Positions 47,131 through 60,743 of a stretch of DNA of 64,000 bases are shown here, in pieces. Below the pieces are notes generated by a model. That model searched no databases. It was not told the origin of the DNA and saw nothing but the letters and a program-made list of their open reading frames with translations. The position numbers and the translations under genes are program-made. The stretch spans positions 121,517 to 185,516 of the forward strand of contig KN817567.1 of assembly GCA_000827495.1 (NCBI GenBank). Reading direction: 5' to 3'. The stretch is from Hypholoma sublateritium FD-334 SS-4 (Eukaryota; Basidiomycota; Agaricomycetes; Agaricales; Strophariaceae). How positions within the stretch are numbered: the stretch's first letter is position 1; each line of letters opens with the position of its first letter.

Positions 47131-49056
47131 ATGCGTCGACGAAACGTCGAACTGACCCTGAAGAGATAACAGCCGTCGACGCGTGGGGTGTATGTCATCG
47201 TATTAAAAATGTTCAAGAAGCGCGTGGTTTGGGGGACGCTGAGACGTCTCCATACTGAGCATATTCCACGAGATATGGAGGCTCCGGCACTGAAAAGGGG
47301 AGACAGATATACGAGCTGGGCCGAAGCATGTTCGCGGAAGCGGAGTCATCGTCATTACTTAGTCGGCGAGGGCGTTTAGGGCACATGTATGCGCCAGGGC
47401 GGAGAGCGCGCGGGTCACCAAATGGTAAAGACACAAGATGGGACGTGGCACCGTCCGATTTAGAGTCGGCGCGTGTTGACGTGGATCCCCCCTCCTCCCC
47501 ACCAGCCTGACATTCCAGAAACCATCTTTATCACAATACATGATGGAACGCGCGGGTAGAGGGAGTGGGGTCGAGGATGGAGAGGAATGCGGTGACCGTG
47601 TGCATGTGTTACGCCTTCGAACGAGCCTCATATTCCTTCCGCCCTCTCTAGCGCAGTGCATGATTGAAGGCGCGTGTGGCAAGGACCGAAGGAATTTATG
47701 GAGGAATGGGAATCCAGCGGCGGGGGGGGGGGGGGGGGGGGTAAACACAGCTGTCGACCCAAGACATGCAACGGAAAAAGCGGAGCTCGAGTGGAGAGGA
47801 ATGTACTGACAGTCTGCGGCGAGGACGCGTGAATGTCGACAAAGAGGCCATTACTCAATTAGAGTTCTGTGCATGTAAGTGTGCCCTGGAAGTGCGCATT
47901 TGACAAGTATGGAGCGTGTCAGTGTCCCCTCAGCGAACGAGATGGACGGAAACTCTGAAAAAGAATTGAATGTGAAGCTTGAGCTTGAAATTTGAAAGCT
48001 TGAATGTAGTTTGAACGTTGGACGAGACCTCCCAGCGCTTTCGAATTGGGGGCGAATCTTTTCCAGCTTGTACATGTTCAAACTCAGCCCGGTTGCTTCC
48101 GCGCCACCCGAGGCGCCACCAAATACCAATCCCTCCTGTCTATTTCATCCCAAGCTTTATACTGCTCTCATAAGCTTTGCGATTACCGGTTCTATCAAGC
48201 CTGGATTTCAATTGTGCCACTGAACAGCAGCAGGTATCCTACGCGCCGCTGGCACCGCCCCCCGATTATCCGCCCGCGATACATATGCAAAGGACAAGAC
48301 AGCGCAGTACGGAAAGATGGCAATGGATGTGTGCTGTCATACATACACGTTTACTCGCGCAGTAAGTCATAGGTGTCACTTTATCCGGAATATTGTCACC
48401 GGGAGCTCGTCGCCCGCCTGACTCCTCATAAAGACGAACAACAACAGGGTCGTCTCTCCCGGGGATGGCAGGTCTTTATTGTCTGACTATACTTTGACTT
48501 AATATCGCCAATCCATTCACCGCTTCCAGGTTCCACAACAAATATACTTAACTCGGAGAAGGTCGATCGGAGTGGCACAGCTACGGTGCTGCAAGACTAA
48601 TTTCTTGGCGCTAATTTTTACGGGTATTTATAACCACTTCCATCCGGATAAGTACTAAATTTATCATGTCCTCACCAAGCTTGCCACAGTCAAATCCTCA
48701 GGAGTAAATCCTACAGGGCGAGTAGTAGCAAAATTCAAATACACAATTCTTTACTGCACGAGGAATTCTCTGAGTAATATGGTAAGAGTCTAGGTACCGG
48801 ACTCTTGGGATTTGTTTGCTTAAAGCTCTGCTTGACAGATATCCTTTGCGGTCTGACAGCTTTATTTCTCCGCCGCAAACCAGGAAGGAGGAAGGAGCCT
48901 GGCATGTTCGGACATGACTTCCGCGTACCTCTATTCACCCTTCAAACCGGCATTCAATCTGACTCCGAAAACGCACAGCCCAAAAGGTACGGACTTCGCC
49001 TCCCTGCTTGCCAGGCGGCTTGCTTTCCACTCTGATTTACCAGGACCTACTTAAGC
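47131..49056. other. Intergenic region, no gene recognised
   Basis: Contains a 20-base G run and short aagcttgaa-like reiterations around 47972-48003, which also occur at 63690-63720. Open frames up to about 130 codons have no domain support. A pyrimidine-rich stretch at 49065-49100 begins the permease gene. Confidence 0.5.
47722..47741. repeat. Poly-G run (20 bases)
   Basis: An uninterrupted run of G. It can form G-quadruplex-type structures and is a likely length-error site in sequencing. Confidence 0.95.
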
Positions 49057-51908
49057 ATGAGCGAAACCTTTCTCCTTCACCCTCTACGTCCTTCCCCTGA
49101 CGTCCGTTCTCCACTCTTGAATATGGACAACGACCCGAACCAAAGGCTCGAAGAAGGCGACAGTATCGAGAAAGGTCGCCCTGGCCCACACTATGTCGTG
49201 CAGTCGAACCCACAGTACGCCCTCCTTATTCGACCTTCGTTGGTATGTCGGTGGTAACCATTCCTCCCCGCAGATACCACTTCGACGTGCATGACCTTGA
49301 CTGTGTTCAGCGTCGTTTGAAGCAGCGCCATGTGCAAATGTACGTCACGGTACCGTAATTCTCTCCCGCATACGAAAAAACGTTGACTTGTTTTTGTCTA
49401 TAGGATTGCTGTGAGTAAATGACTGCTCTGCTCCGCGCCGACTCGCCCTCATTCAACCCCAACTAGATTGCAGGGACAATTGGGACTGGGCTATACGTAG
49501 GCTCAGGTGGATCATTAGCTTCGGCAGGTCCTCTAGGAGCTTTGCTTGCGTATGCACTTGTTGGAAGTGTTGCTTATTCGTGCGTTATATCCTCCCTGTA
49601 GCGATTATCTCATCTTATTGTTTTTGAGGTAACAGTTCGCTGTGTTCGGTCGGAGAAATGACAATTTGGGCGCCAATTTCTGGGACGTTTCCGCATTTCG
49701 GTACTTACTCTCCCTAACGTCCATCTCATTCTGCATTCCTGACGGATATTATCAGCTGCTCGTTGGGTCGACCCGGCCCTTGGATTCGCGACGGGATGGG
49801 TACGCGTACTCCATCTCACTGTACGAATCACATCTCTAATTGACTCACCTCAAGAATTATTTTTACAACAAGGCGTACGTGTGTGTTTTTGCACGTCCAC
49901 GTCTGTCTACTCACTCTCATCTTTACAAAGAATTGTGACAGCCACTGAAATCACGGCTGCCGCGATCCTTCTGAAGTACTGGGATACAAATGCTCCTGTA
50001 TGCTAATATTTTAATACGACTGAGGAGACACTTTGTTGAACTGCTACTCATCTGAAACTTAGAGTTCACGCATCGCAGGCTACACCGCTCTTATGTGCGC
50101 GCTCATCCTTCTGATTAATATATTTGGCGTAAGGTACGTATCTTACTTCTATCTCGGGCTTAAACTCTTATGGATCGTTTTAGATTCTTTGGAGAATGTA
50201 GGTTTTGACTTTTCTGCGTAAGGATACAGCCTTTTAACAGCAATATCAAGCTGAGTTCGCATTCGCGATAATCAAACGTGAGTCGTTATCATCTTTCAAA
50301 CACATACCGTCGCTAATGTCTGTCGAAGTTATCCTGATCATCGGTCTACTTATAACTGGACTTGTTATTGATCTTGGCGGGGGACCAACTGGGGAGCGTA
50401 TTGGGTTCAGGGTAACTATCGCTACCTTGTTTCGGTGAAAAAGCGCCTGAAAATTGACTGCACAGTACTGGAAAAATCCTGGTGCCTTGGCGCGTGCGCA
50501 CCTGGAACCCAATCATATTGGATGGGATCGCTTCCTTGCTATTCTCAGTGTAATCGTCCAAGCCGCATTTTCGTATCAGGCCATGGAATTGGTGGTGATG
50601 TAAGATTGATACTCCCCGTCTTTAACACTTTATTGAAAGCCTGTTCGACACCCAGCGCTGCCTCAGAGACTGTAAGCCCACGTCGGAATATTGCCAAAGC
50701 TGTCGGCCGAGTGTTCTGGCGAATTCTTGTTTTCTATGTAAGCATGTTATGCGCTCTCGAACACTCTTGATCTGAAATCTCTTAGATCCTGGGAATTCTC
50801 ATGATTGGGATGCTGGTTGCGTCTAACGATCCCGACCTACTATCATTGCAAAGTAAGTGGATAGAATTGAGATGATAGAATTGCGGGATCACCAATCTAA
50901 TATGTACAGCTAACAACACGGCGGCGGCGTCTCCATTTGTTATCGCAATGAACCGTGCAGGTATCAAAGGTGTGCTAGCAGCTATTCAATTATGTGACCA
51001 AGCCAACTTATAGCGTGGAAGTGTTACCACATATAGTGAACGCCTGCATCCTAACAAGCGCATTTTCTGCCGGAAACAGCTTGTTATTCTGCTCCTCGCG
51101 CGTGCTCTACGGACTCGCCCTTCGCGGCCAAGCACCCAGATTTCTGACTTACTGCACAAAGAGTGGTCTGCCTTTGTACGCTATCTTGACATCCGCTGCC
51201 TTTTCTCTCCTGTCATTTTTGAGTGTTTCGGCGGGATCCGATCAAGCATTTGTGTGAGTACTGTTGACCCTCTGTCATTCTAAACACCCTGATACCTGCT
51301 TTTCAAGCTGGTTGGTTGGGCTGTCGACTACTGGGGGGTATACCAGTTGGTTCGTTATGAACGTCTCCTACATTTACTTTCGTAAGTTCCTTACCGACAT
51401 ACATAGCAGTCCGTGGACCGTAAATTGTAATTGACTATCTTTTCAGGGCGCGGATTGATCGCCCAACAATATGATTTTACCCAGAGCTCCTATCACAACA
51501 GATTACAGCCTTTTATTGCATACTGGGGCGCAGGATGGTCTCTATTTTTCACCTTATTTGCCGGGTTTGAAGTCTTCTGGAATTTCGACGCCAAGACCTT
51601 CGTGATAGCCTGTAAGTATACCCTTGTCATACTTGCCACCCCTGACATAGCCTTATTCTCGTGCAGACATCAACATCCCTCTTTTCCTCATCCTATATTT
51701 CGGGTACAAATTTACAAAGAAGACCTCATTGTGGAAACCGGAAGACATGGACTTCGTAACGGTAAGTGCTGTGTCTTATTAATGATAAATTCTTTGTTGA
51801 TTTTTGAGTTTTCTTGTAATGTAGGGTATTCCTTCTCCTGAGGAAACAGAGGAGCCGGAAATAGAGCCCAGAAATATCTGGGAACGCATCGCCAATATCA
51901 TTTTTTAG
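49057..51908 (+). CDS. Amino-acid permease (AAT/YAT family)
   Basis: A plasma-membrane amino-acid/proton symporter split into about 19 exons with 40-65 nt introns. After a soluble N-terminus (MSETFLLHPLRPSPD...) come the family blocks. RRLKQRHVQM is followed by IAIAGTIGTGLYVGSGGSL. Next are GALLAYALVGSVAYS, LCSVGEMTIWAPISGTFPHF and AARWVDPALGFATGWNYFYN. The later exons include HIGWDRFLAILSVIVQAAF, SYQAMELVV, SSRVLYGLALRGQAP and STGGYTSWFVMNVSYIYF. The C-terminus is soluble and acidic, ending NIWERIANIIF. Several exons are only 7-30 nt long (for example GATTGCT at about 49404), so automated models may miss them. I followed the frame across all junctions and saw no lesion. Substrate specificity is not predictable. 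Confidence 0.88.
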
Positions 51909-52091
51909 GGCTTACTTCGGGCTCCTACACGTACTATACCCATACGCAACAAAGACAATTTAATATATAACATATGTACATTGATCCCTAATATTTTAAT
52001 GACGGGCGTTCGTACTGCCTATCAGACTATCATCTCTACCGACTGCAATGGGCTGCATATATATGGATTAAGTTGCCTCCCGTGCCACAAA

Positions 52092-53879
52092 CTAGGAAAG
52101 GGAAAAAGTCTCATACGACGGCCCTCGACTGATCCCTATACGAGGATCGAACCTCCCTCGTGGCACTGTATGCGGAGTATCTTCCATATACTTGAGCCTC
52201 AGATCCAGACCGCGGGCGACATGCTCCGTCAACACTGCAGGAATATCAAGTTGGTGGTTCCGCCAGAAGCGCATATGGACCATCCTCATTGGGCACACAC
52301 CGGCGTCACGAGCGTCCGCCGGGGGCTCCATCCGCCCACATAGAAATGCGAGCACGTACGAGTCGTCGACCATGTCACCCGTATCGCATACAAGCGACGT
52401 AAGACGAGGCCACCTGACGTGCGAGTCCGCGTCTCCCGCCTGCGGTGTCAGCAGGAGTAGGACCAAGTTCATGCTGCACTTGTTGGGCTCGAGTGGACCC
52501 GGAATACCACCCGTACTCAGCGACCCCGCTGGCTGGAGGGATATTCTCGCGTCAAAGGCCTCCAGGAAAGGAGTCAGCAGGATGCACTCCAGGAACTCGG
52601 GAAGCCTAAAATAGCGCGGATCTGTGGTGAGGTGCCGGACGCTTGTCCCGTTATGAGTGAGGAGAGCAAGCAAGGGGGAACGGCGGGCGCGAGTTGGCCA
52701 GAACTTTGTAGAGTACACAACGTGATGTAGACTCGGGGCGTCAATGAGCAAAAATAGAGCCTCTAGGGCAAGGCCCCCTGCGTGATCGTTCACAGAGAAG
52801 TACTGGAGGTACGGCAAAGGCAGATGTAGGGCATGTGTAAAGGGCGTAGTCTCAGCTGTCAACGTCCTCTCTATTGCCAGTGTGCATTGCACCAGGTTCA
52901 CACAGCGCCTAAAAACTGCCAACGCCTCCTCTATCGATAACTTGTGTGAGGACGATCCATCGAATAAGACAAGGTTCGTGATTCTCTCCCAGTTGGCCTT
53001 GACGTCTGTGATACTGGATGTGAAGTCGGAGAGATGAACGGAGTGTAGATTTGGAGCATTCAAGATGCCACAATCTACCCACTGTTTGTGTCCGACACTG
53101 GAAAAACCGAAATTGACCCATAGGTGCTCCAGCATCGGGACTTGATCGGATTTGATGGACGCCAGCATTGTCGCATCAGCAGTGTTGCTGACACAAACCT
53201 CTAGCCTGCGCCAGAAATGGGAAAAACTGCTTATGAGGCTGAAATACTCTCGAAATGTATTGTGGTTGTCCATGGAAATGGAAAGGGGGCATGTTCCCGC
53301 GCGGAGGAGCCATTGGCGGATGGCATCACAATGAGGTAGGAGTCGAGCACGGGCGTCCCTGAGTTGCTCGGAGTCTGATGACTTCGAGTTGTCGTCCATA
53401 TAACACTCCATTTCATCATGGTCATAGACGTATACCAGGCCGATATGCAGCGAGGACCACAGCAGTGGAGTTTGGCGGGAGACAGATCGCCAACGTTTAG
53501 ACACACAGCCCAAGATGAGTGGCGGTTCATGTATGCTCATCACGGAGTTATGGGTATCTGGAAGGGAAAAGAGGAATATGGAGCGCAGAATGTCGTCAGG
53601 AAGGCGCCGAACGGGGTTGAGAGCGCATCGGTAGTTAGCCACTTCATCGCACACCATGTCCCTCTGCTCCTTGACCTCGTCGAATGTTTGCTGAAGTTGC
53701 AGTATCTTGACATCCAAATCAGCGAGCCGGACTCGGGACTCATCAATGAGGTGCGATATGAGAAGACGATCGCTGGAGGAGGGAATATAATTGGTTCGTA
53801 CAAGTTCGGCGAATGGGGAACTGAAAGGTAACTGAGGGGTTCTGGTCAGTTACGACGTTGTAAAGAAGAGAGGCACCAT
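52092..53879 (-). CDS. F-box-like domain protein
   Basis: A long open exon (53831-52092) encodes a coiled-coil-like N-terminus (ILQLQQTFDEVKEQRDM), then a typical Agaricomycete F-box-like block. That block has NPVRRLPDDILRSIFLFSL and CVSKRWRSVSRQTPLLWSSL. A roughly 450-residue LRR-like remainder follows. The frame stays open upstream of any ATG until 53831. There a TTAG-type acceptor (CCCTCAG) can be joined to an ATG at 53879-53877 that is followed at once by GT, giving M-LPFSSPFAEL. Total about 580 residues. It should be an SCF substrate adaptor; no paralogy to the F-box copies at 6-45 kb is evident. Convergent with the permease gene, 183 bp between stops. Confidence 0.85.
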
Positions 53880-54185
53880 GGCACCATTTGAAAGCTAGTG
53901 GGAGTGCTAGCCAAGAAGCGTTTGGGAGCGTGGGTATTTCCGCCTACCAAAATCACAATCACAAGGCCCTATATATCCTTTACAAGTAGTGCTGCCCGAG
54001 TTCTCCCCCGAGTTCTCTGGCCATGCTCAGCCGTGGAGATCGAACGAATTGATACTATCTCAGACGAGGTCAGACACTAGCCAACATCACTGTTGGGTAA
54101 ATGAACAAATTATCATCTGAGTAAAACATTTACTACAGAACAAATGTACGTGATTAAGTCCATCGGACGTCGCAGACTCGCGCTT

Positions 54186-56314
54186 TTAACCAGCTCTTGC
54201 TCTCTTAGATGTGAGCAGTATCGACGCAAATGCCACTGTGCCAACAAGCGAAAATAACTCAATGGAGAGAATCAGCATTATACTCAGATGTTCTCTCTGA
54301 AAAGGTACATACCCCACTAACAAGAGCTGGACGCCACCAAATGAACTTATCGGTGAGTAGTGCGCCCTGAATGGGCGGACCTAGTGTACGGAATGTTCAA
54401 TTAGATGTAGGCGGTAGACCGTGCGACCAAAATGTGAAAAGCGTACCAATCAAGGATCCGAAAGCTAATAAAGTGGAACATGTCAGATCTCTGAATGCTA
54501 CGGTATAAAATTTAGCATTCAAGCTTACCGCAAAATGTGAATGCAACCCCTAGACGAGCACTATTGGCAATATTTAATGTTACCCAGCTGCAAAGGGAGG
54601 AAATACGAAGAGCATGAATTGTCATACTGACCCTAACTCTGACATGTCCTCTGTGAGAACAGCCACCAATGGCGATTGCAGCGATACAACTAATTACAGT
54701 CAGCATCCGTGCTTTCAAGCGACAAATTCAACTTACAAACTCCTGCAAAGAATCCATACAATATGGCCAGCGGGATGACGCTCCCCACTCCTGACAGCCC
54801 AATTATCCCGAAGATCAGGACAGAGCACCCCAGAGATGCAAATGTGATCATTCTAATGACCCCGATTGTGTAGATAAATGGTCCTGGTGCGAGACGGCCA
54901 ATAAAACTACACGCATTCAAAATGACAAGCTATGCACTTTGGTAAGCAAAGAGCGAAGGGATGTCATTAAAAAAGAATCGTTTTACTCACAACATAGAAT
55001 GCAAAGCTCTTGCTGAGGCCGTGTTTGATGGCATCGAGTTGGATATAAAAGATCGGGAAGTAGAGACCTACAGGGAAGAAAAATCCGCTATATTCACGTC
55101 AGTATATGTTAGAATCGCTTTGAAATTGAAGAAACTTTATACCCAAGTGAAATGGCGGTGAATGACCACTGCGAATAGAACTTGCGCAGCGACTTGTGCA
55201 GTGGGGGCTTTTTCACCGGACCGGCCACAAACCGGGGGCGCAGTAGGAAGCAGGCCGCAAAGAGTACAACGCTCACAAACCCAGCGCTGATCCGCACGCT
55301 CTTCTGGAATCCGAGGCGACTCGCGAAGAGGTTGTTAAGCATGATGGGGTGTATGATGGCCCCGAATGACGACCCTGAGGCGACGATCGTCATTGCTAGT
55401 GTGCGTCTCCGGCTAAAGTATTGAGAGAGCACCGCAATACTGGGTACATACATCATCCCAGCGCCTAGACCAATTCCCACACCTTGAGCAAGAAAATTCT
55501 ACGACATAATAGGATGAAGGCGTTATTTAAACACAAGAATATTGCGATGAGCTGACTCACCTGCCATAAATGATCCGGTTTTGTCAAAGAAAGCATGAAT
55601 AGCGAAAACGAGATGAGGATGGACCCTCCGTATAACAGATAGTAGCTGAGATACAATTATTAACATGGGCATACCAGTAACCAGAGGTGGCTTACAAATA
55701 TCCACGGTCGTACAATATTCCTGCCCAGAGCCCACTAACGATGACGAGGAAGGCATTAACGCTGCCAATCCAGCTATGAACGTCCGTCAGAGCGTAACTA
55801 TTAGCTACGTGGATACCCAACTCACGATATTGCAGACGAAGATGCGTTGGTTATGTAGATTCTCGTGTAGTAGTCTGTAGATCCTTTTAGACAACAATGA
55901 CGGTTGGAGAGACAAAGTATATGCGCCTTGGTATACTCCAAATGAGTTTGTGTACCTGTAGCGCACGTACATAAGCCCATTTGATCTGATTATCTGCCAC
56001 AAAGTTACCCAAAACCGCAGAATTGGATCAAAGCGCTACAGTGTGGAAATCGACATTTATTAGTGGTTGGCTTTGCTTTGAAAAGTGCTGTCCACGTACG
56101 CGCCTGCAACTGCCATCCATGCCTTCGTCCCACCATCGGGAATCGCATCTGCTGTAGCTGGCGCTGCCCGCGCCGGCTCCTCAACCGAGCGGTCTTCCGA
56201 GCCACTTTGCACAGTTTTCTCCTCCTCGTCTGATCTTTTTGTTGTCTCTCTGTCTTGCCCATTCTCGTCCCCGGCTTTCTCTGACAACGGCGGGTGTTGC
56301 TGGTGGACCGACAT
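54186..56314 (-). CDS. MFS transporter, monocarboxylate-porter type
   Basis: The N-terminus is hydrophilic and charged, then IPDGGTKAWMAVAGA, the DGG-W motif that opens fungal MCT-like porters. Next come FGVYQ, YYTRIYITNASSSAISWIGS and GLWAGILYDRGY. GIGLGAGMMYVPSIAVLSQYF with SRRRTLAMTIVASGSSFG is the conserved central loop of the family. Later segments include FPVGLYFPIFYIQLDAIKHGL and NACSFIGRLAPGPF, then a short tail ending TSKRARAG. Around a dozen exons with consensus introns carry it, and I saw no break. One splice (about 54580-54640) needs a distant acceptor (CCAATAG) to keep frame. The transported carboxylate is unknown. Confidence 0.87.
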
Positions 56315-57071
56315 GACTCAATGGAAGTTATTGGCAAGGAGGTGCATTCTCACACCGACGCATGTGCCCTCCTAATTGTGACTGTCGGGCAAGCCAATAA
56401 TAGATAGAGAGAAACATGCACGAGAACACGACACGAAGACAAAACTGATCAATTTGCCAAATCGAAAGCAGCAGTTCTTCCCCGCCGACTGATGGCCGCC
56501 GGCGGACTCCGTCGTCTGTCTTCTCACAAGATTTTATCCAACTAGCCAACAACGTATGAACAAGAAATTGTCTATAACGCTCTCATCTACACATTGAAAT
56601 GGAGGCTTCAAAACAGAATAACTAGGTTCTATCAGTATCTGATGTCTATGGAGCCTAAGAAGCAGCGGAAGACGGCTTGGCTCTGGCCCGTGGGCATCGA
56701 ACTGCCTCGAAGCGACGTTTCTGAGATTATTATAGCTGCCCGATGCCGAATCAGCACTGAAAACTCCTTTCTATACTTGTTATCTTGGTATGTAGGGACT
56801 GCTTACTATGACGGCGAAGACCCGGATGCTACCTGGATGCTGACCTCATATATGGCGTGCGCCATGAGACCTATAAAACCATTGAATCTTCGACTCTCAA
56901 TAGTATGAATACATAAGTTCACTATAAAGTACGCTGTCAATGGTCAGGAGCAGTCTAGAGTGCAGTGTCAACTTAAACGCCATGTCATACCTGATTATGA
57001 GGGCCAAGTCTTTAATAGCAAATGTCCATAAGCTCCGCTACCAATGCCCTAAGCCCGAGTTCCCGTTCGAT
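56315..57071. other. Intergenic region between two transporter genes
   Basis: No gene recognised. Contains the promoter of the MFS gene at 54-56 kb and the 3' flank of the sugar porter. A plus-strand open frame at 56594-56908 has no domain. Confidence 0.5.
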
Positions 57072-59520
57072 CTAACCCAGACGACCGCCGCATGTCATGA
57101 GCAACAGTGCATGTACGCAGTGCAGCCTAACCATAAAGTAACGCACCTCTCCTCTGAGCACGCGGTCCTCCCGCCCCGCATTCGATTGGAAGAGCGCGTC
57201 CACTTCCTCAAGCGCCATATTGGCCGTCTCTGGAACGAAGCGCGTCGCCCAGATGAACGCCGCTGCGCACGCGCTCGCGAAGATTATGAAGGTCGCCCTA
57301 AGCACGCACATCAGCATGAATATAGAGAGATCCTATCAGAGTACACACGACGGGGAGAGATCCACGAGAACAGGTGTGAGCAGCCCAATGAAGACTATGC
57401 TAGAAATGAGCGGCCAGTAAGAGGGTGAATGTCAGACGACGTACAGTTGTTAACCCAATTCGACGCCGTGCTAAGTGCAACGCCCTTGCTGCGCATTGAA
57501 AGCGGGAATACCTCGCTGGGAAGCACCCATCCAATAGGCCCAAACGAGATGCCGTACGCAAAGGTGAATGTGTATATGCACCTGCGGCGGCACGTTCAGC
57601 ATAAGGCAACAAGCGGAAGGCAAAATGCATACCCAACAGCCATCCACGCCGCTATACGATGTGCCGGCCAGTCATTCTGGAAGAATATCACCAATAGTGC
57701 TATGCTCAGATGCGACAGAGCCATCGCCGTGCTTCCCCCTGGATATTATAAGTCGGTATTCTACAGAACGAAACAGGACTGGTTCACCTCTGAGTAGAGG
57801 TCGTCTGCCGACCTTATCAATCCACGCAATCGCAGGCAGTACAGCGATGAGCTGTACAACTCCAATTCCTCCTGATACCAGCAGAGTGACGGTGTCTCCC
57901 CGAAGTCCAATACTATGAACTAGCGTAGGTCCGTAATAAAGGAGTGCATTAATCCCAGACCATTCTACAACATGAATATGTAGTTAGAACAGTCGCAGTG
58001 GCATGTGTATAGGTTACTCACGCTGAAACGCCATAATCAATACCCCGATCCATGTCCTACTCCGGTACCGCTCCTGAAACAGCCGCTTCCACGCGCGCCA
58101 CTCCACCACAAAACCGGTCTCTGGCTTCGCCACGCCGTGCGTCTGCGGTACGCCAAGTTCGCGCTCCAGCACGCGTTGGATGAGTGTCGTCTCGACACGC
58201 ATCTCCAAGAGCTCCAGCTGTTGGCGGGGACCTATCAGCTCCACGTCACCATAAGAAGGATGCACTGACCTGCAATAGCAAGTCACCCTCGGCCTCCTCG
58301 AGCGTGCGCGTGCGTAGACGGGCAAGGCTCGCACAGGCCTCATCATACTTGCCATGGAGCACTAGTAGCCGCGGGGACGGTGGAAGAAAGAGGCAGCCCG
58401 CAGCGAGGATGATGCCTGGGAAGAGCTGGATGCCAAGCGGGATTCTCCACGACGCAGATCCAGGGACTGGCTAGTCTGTCAGTCATCGTGCCCATGCTTA
58501 CTGCAATGAAAAACAACACACGATCGCGCGTCATGAACCCCGTCCAGAAGCCGAATACGACGCCCAGGACGATAGAAAACTGCTCGAGCGCCATAAGCGA
58601 TCCGCGGACTTCTGGCGGGCTGATCTCCGCCATGTACAGAGGTGCGAGCATGCTAAAGGACAGACATTAAACAGCCTCATAAGATAGAATGTAGAATAGA
58701 ATTCACCTCAACAAACCGACTCCAACACCACCCAAGGCTCTCCCAATAAAAATATGGCTCAGTTGTTGTGCGAAGCACTGAAACGAGGAGCCGATACAGA
58801 ATATAACTTTATGAGAAGGACTGAGTACACCTGTAAACCGCCACGAGGCCGTGCTTACCACATGCAGCAACTATTGATTGCCCTCGAGAATACCTATCGG
58901 CATAAACGCCCGCAGCGAGCGCACCAATTAGAGCGCCCAGTTCAAGAACAGCAGCTGCGAACATTGGTCAGATTGAGCACAAGGCAATAACGAAGCGAAC
59001 ACACTCATGATGCCTTTCTGTATGGGTGAAATCGGCCAGCGCGCCATGAAGTCCGACATCACAAGCACATTTGCGATCTACGAGTGATACATTAATGACG
59101 CGCCAAGTTACGCGTCAAAATGGTACACTTACCACCCCTTGGTCGTAACCAAACTCCAGCCCACCAATCGACGCAAAGAACGCACAGAGCAGAGCGTACC
59201 GATTGTGCCGCAGTCCCGCTAGTCCCTTTGGCCCATACGCATAAGAGTAGCTGTGGCCGTCGGAATGGACTGTGAATGTTCCGCCTTGGAGCTCGAGTGT
59301 GCGCTCGTGGTATTCATCACCGTCAGGTGTATGGTTTGATTCCAGAGACGGCGGATAGCCCGGGTTTTCTGTGCCTTCAGCTGAAGGTGACAGTGCTACG
59401 TAGCCAGCATTTTGGGTGCTCTGCCCAGTGCGACGACGATGTCAGCGGACCGTTGGGCCCTAACTGAAGCTAATTTGCTTACCATGCGATTCCACTTGGC
59501 AGATGTGATATCTCTCTATG
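57072..59520 (-). CDS. MFS sugar porter (hexose transporter-like), 5' end uncertain
   Basis: Family motifs can be read in order on the minus strand. FFASIGGLEFGYDQGV is TM1, and AAVLELGALIGALAAGVYADR carries the TM2-loop DR motif. FIGRALGGVGVGLL is followed by MLAPLYMAEISPPEVRGSL (PxYxxExxPxxxRG). GIQLFPGIILAAGCLFLPPSPR and EWSGINALLYYGP follow. Then come FTFAYGISFGPIGWVLPSEVFPL with SMRSKGVALSTASNWVNN, and the terminal FVPETANMALEEVDALF. The frame is restored by short introns and I saw no lesion. The true start codon is not resolved: an exon ending VESH at about 59483 continues open upstream, and no convincing ATG was found. The tail after the PETAN motif is open to 57072. Monosaccharide uptake at the plasma membrane is the likely role. 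Confidence 0.85.
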
Positions 59521-60743
59521 CCTTCTAACTCTCGGGACTGTTTGTAAGTACCACCGCCAGTGCGTAGTGCGGTTGGGGTCTTGAGGATGGGTTGGGCGCT
59601 GTTGGGCGTCGACAGTCGAGTAGGAAACACGGATCACTCAATGCGGGCGCATTTGTCCGGTAAATTTAACTCTCCGCTTTAATTCCTTTTTTTTCTTCTT
59701 TTCAACGGCCATAGATGTTTCACTCGCTGCCACTATCTCTCTATTAACCATAATCCTTCTTCTTCTGGCTGGCAATATTCCAACTGATTATATTTGTATC
59801 GCACCTTTACGTCCTGGTCTGTTCAGTGAGTGGAGGCTGCGGCGTCGCGTATGATTCAGAACGACCGCTATGACATTTACCAACGATGCAAACTTCGAAA
59901 CACACCTACCACTGAGAAGAATCAAACTGTCCCAGGGCGTTTAGGACTAATGGGGGCTTGACAGTCGTAAATGGTTCCAACATTCTGTCGTCTTGCTCCG
60001 CCGCCATGTCCCGATCTTCGATGGCGCGAGATCTCCTTGGTGTATGCGCTACTCCTTGACGCTATCCTCTAACTCGATCTGCCACTAAGCCTTGCCTTAC
60101 CTCGCCTCGCCTCTTCTCAAACAACAATCATATGTTCTTGAATACACATCTCCACTGTCCACTTCTAAAGGCTCTTTCGCCCACTTCAGCATTCACTTCC
60201 AACCCAACGGTACCTCTCAGAAAATCGTTTTGGAGTCGTTGCTAAGGCTCTCTAGGAACTCGCCTTGCTTTTCAGTCGGCAATTTTCTTCATTGTTATGT
60301 ATCTTATGATCTATCCTCTATGGCTATGGTGATTCGATAGGGCTATTGTCTCTGTCTACCGTGGATCCGGATCTCCGTTACATCGATTTCCCCGTCTCCG
60401 CAACTTGAAGCCGTCCGTCGCGCCCTTTCTTACCACAAATAAAAGCGATGCCCATGTTGCTCTAGGTGATGTGCATATGTACGTGTCGTGCTATCAATCT
60501 TGCATGCGGAATAGCTGAGCCAATTATCATTGATAGGCTGGCAGTAACCGTCGGGCTGTGTTTCTCTACGAATTCTGTCCTAGTTTGGCGCAAAATGAAC
60601 TCCCAGACGGCTGGAACAATTGGTGTTGGCCTATCTGCAGAGCCAGCAGTCTACGAAGAACCCATCATCGATCCTGTCCCAACCCCAGGCGCAGGCTCAT
60701 GATACCCCCGACGTGATCTACAGGGTGAGGGGTAAAATCCCAT
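59521..60743. other. Intergenic region, no gene recognised
   Basis: Holds the likely sugar-porter promoter and a C/T-rich tract near 59690-59770. A short plus-strand frame at 60596-60703 ends PVPTPGAGS but has no supporting context. Confidence 0.5.
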
